A DNA stretch of 23,762 nucleotides from AWTP1-13 sp039808585 (lineage in GTDB: Bacteria > Pseudomonadota > Alphaproteobacteria > Rhizobiales > Hyphomicrobiaceae). Both the position numbers and the translations under genes were made by a program. Below the pieces are notes generated by a model. That model ran no database searches. It was given only the letters and a program-made list of their open reading frames with translations, and was not told where the DNA came from. Location: contig JBDHTJ010000070.1 in the NCBI GenBank assembly GCA_039808585.1, forward strand, positions 1-23,762, in the 5' to 3' direction. Shown in pieces: positions 22,352-23,762 of this stretch (its first letter is position 1; every line of letters begins with the position of its first letter).

Positions 22352-23737
22352 ATGACGATGGCAGCGACGACGGCCGCACCCCTGCGCCCCGCCAATCAAT
22401 CGCTCGACCATATTCCCGGTGAGGATGGCTGGCCCGTCGTCGGCAACACGCTGACGGTCCTCAAAGATCCCTATGGCTCTGCAGACCGCTTTTACAAGCG
22501 GTATGGCCCCGTCTACCGCAGCCGCGTGTTCGGTTTCCGCAGCGTGTCGCTGATCGGGCCGGAAGCGAACGAGCTTCTCCTCTTCGACCGAGAGAAGAAT
22601 TTCTCCTCCCACGGTGGCTGGGGCCCCGTGCTCGATCGCGTCTTCCCGCGCGGCCTCATGCTCATGGACTTCGACGAGCATCGCCTGCACCGCAAGGCAC
22701 TCGGCGTCGCCTTCAAGCCTGCGGCCATGAAGCTTTACCTCGAGGCCCTCAACGACGGCATCGGCCGGCGCATCTCGGAATGGCACCTGCAGGGCTCAGG
22801 CCAGGGCGCGGAGACGCCGCTCTCGTTCTATCCGGCCATCAAGCAGCTGACGCTCGATCTCGCCGCCACCTCGTTCCTCGGGATCGACCTGGGGCCCGGG
22901 GCCACCGCCATCAATCGCGCCTTCGTGGACATGGTGGCCGCGGCCGTCGGCGTCGTGCGCACGCCGATCCCCGGCACGCAGATGTGGCGCGGGGTGAAGG
23001 GGCGCCAGCTGATCGCGGAGTTCTTTCGCGGCGAGATCGCCAAGCGGCGTGACAGCGATGCGAGCGACCTGTTCACGGAGCTGTGCCGCGCGACCAAGGA
23101 AGACGGCGCGCTGCTCAGCGACCAGGAAATCATCGATCACATGAACTTCCTGATGATGGCGGCGCACGACACGCTCACCTCCTCGGTCACTTCGCTCGTC
23201 TATCAGCTGGCAGCCAATCCCAAGTGGCAGGAAAAGCTGCGCGAGGAAATGTTCGGCCTGGGGCTGCCCCCGCGGGCGCCGCTGCCCTACGAGCGGCTGG
23301 GCGAACTCGAGCTTACCGAAATGGCCTTCAAGGAGGCGATGCGCATCAATCCGCCGGTGCCCTCCATTCCGCGGCAGGCGGTGCGGGATTTCACCTTCAA
23401 GGGCTTCGTCATTCCCGCCGGCACGCGCGTCGGCGCCAACACGCTCTATACCCACCGCATGCCCGAGATCTGGCCAGAGCCCATGACCTTCGACCCGACG
23501 CGGTTTACGGACGAGGCGGTCCGGCACCGGCACAAGTATGCCTGGGTCCCCTACGGCGGCGGGGCGCACATGTGCCTCGGCCTGCACTTTGCCTATATGC
23601 AGGCCAAGTGCTTCTTCTATCACCTGCTCACGACCAGCCGGGTCGAGGTCGCACCCGGGTATCAGCCCGCGTGGCAGCTGTGGCCCATCCCCAAGCCGCG
23701 CGACGGCCTGCCGATCCGCATCAGCCGCTTACGCTAA
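22352..23737 (+). CDS. Cytochrome P450 (second, unrelated to the CYP153-like one)
   Basis: This 461-residue P450 opens with a proline-containing region (IPGEDGWPVVGNTL, 21-34), resembling microsomal-type and CYP120/CYP51-like proteins more than CYP153. No membrane anchor is visible, so it is probably soluble. The I-helix motif is AAHDT (270-274), ExxR is EAMR (328-331), and the heme loop is YGGGAHMCLG with ligand Cys408. The first position of that loop is Tyr401 instead of the usual Phe. PRFT-like DPTRF (381-385) is present. AGAGG lies 5 bases upstream of ATG 22352. An in-frame ATG at 22358 is also possible. The substrate is unknown (sterol, terpenoid or fatty acid). No redox partner is nearby. 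The stop lies 25 bases from the window end. Confidence 0.92.
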   Translation: MTMAATTAAPLRPANQSLDHIPGEDGWPVVGNTLTVLKDPYGSADRFYKRYGPVYRSRVFGFRSVSLIGPEANELLLFDREKNFSSHGGWGPVLDRVFPRGLMLMDFDEHRLHRKALGVAFKPAAMKLYLEALNDGIGRRISEWHLQGSGQGAETPLSFYPAIKQLTLDLAATSFLGIDLGPGATAINRAFVDMVAAAVGVVRTPIPGTQMWRGVKGRQLIAEFFRGEIAKRRDSDASDLFTELCRATKEDGALLSDQEIIDHMNFLMMAAHDTLTSSVTSLVYQLAANPKWQEKLREEMFGLGLPPRAPLPYERLGELELTEMAFKEAMRINPPVPSIPRQAVRDFTFKGFVIPAGTRVGANTLYTHRMPEIWPEPMTFDPTRFTDEAVRHRHKYAWVPYGGGAHMCLGLHFAYMQAKCFFYHLLTTSRVEVAPGYQPAWQLWPIPKPRDGLPIRISRLR

Positions 23738-23762
23738 AGCGGGCGATGCTTCAGGCTTTTTG

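Noticed and set aside
23738..23762. Possible terminator after the second P450
   Set aside because: There is a run of five T near 23757-23761, but no convincing stem in the 25 bases available.
1..23762. CRISPR arrays, tRNA or rRNA genes, insertion sequences, prophage or toxin-antitoxin genes
   Set aside because: No regular spaced repeats, cloverleaf-like segments, transposase or integrase motifs were seen on either strand by eye. A tRNA and repeat scan would be decisive.

Overview
The window is GC-rich, densely coded and uniform in composition, with no integrase, transposase, tRNA, rRNA or CRISPR array visible. Gene content points to an alphaproteobacterium, probably Hyphomicrobiales (inference). 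The main pointers are a 549-residue methylsuccinyl-CoA dehydrogenase of the ethylmalonyl-CoA pathway, a five-gene Liv-type ABC importer, a CYP153-like P450, and several Ldh_2, RraA and HpcH family enzymes.

Layout. 1-1246 (-): N-terminal part of an M32 carboxypeptidase, cut by the window edge. 1307-1723 (+): a FlK-like hotdog thioesterase. 1724-1950: a convergent gap with two inverted copies of a 28-bp hairpin repeat. 1951-6966 (-): an ABC importer operon in the order binding protein, LivH, LivM, LivG, LivF. The last four genes overlap by 1-4 bases, and a strong hairpin separates the binding-protein gene from livH. 7190-8839 (-): mcd. 8986-10047 (-): an unrecognised low-complexity protein. 10297-11283 (+): a YihY/BrkB membrane protein whose 3' end overlaps the 3' end of a CYP153-like P450 (11243-12514, -). 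12770-13684 (+): a BtuF-like cobalamin-binding-type protein with no signal peptide. 13819-17518 (-): four genes for 2-hydroxy/2-oxo acid metabolism (Ldh_2 oxidoreductase, RraA-type aldolase, D-2-hydroxyacid dehydrogenase, HpcH/HpaI aldolase). 17696-21181 (-): an operon-like run of glutathione S-transferase, MFS transporter, isobutyryl-CoA dehydrogenase and a Fcy1-type cytosine deaminase. 21316-23737 (+): a DUF3574 protein, a DUF2147 exported protein and a second P450.

How the genes fit together. The common theme is uptake and oxidation of small carboxylic and branched-chain compounds. The importer probably brings in an amino acid or small amide/acid, isobutyryl-CoA dehydrogenase acts in valine breakdown, and Mcd feeds the ethylmalonyl-CoA pathway. 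The P450s and thioesterase handle hydrophobic acyl or alkyl substrates. The hydroxyacid cluster looks like a module that oxidises a 2-hydroxy acid and splits the resulting 2-oxo acid. Its substrate is unknown.

The most unusual signal is in the ABC importer. LivF has Arg in place of the Walker A Lys, and LivG has Ala in place of the second Gly of the signature motif. In a head-to-tail dimer both changes fall in the same composite ATP site, which would make this an asymmetric importer with one degenerate site.
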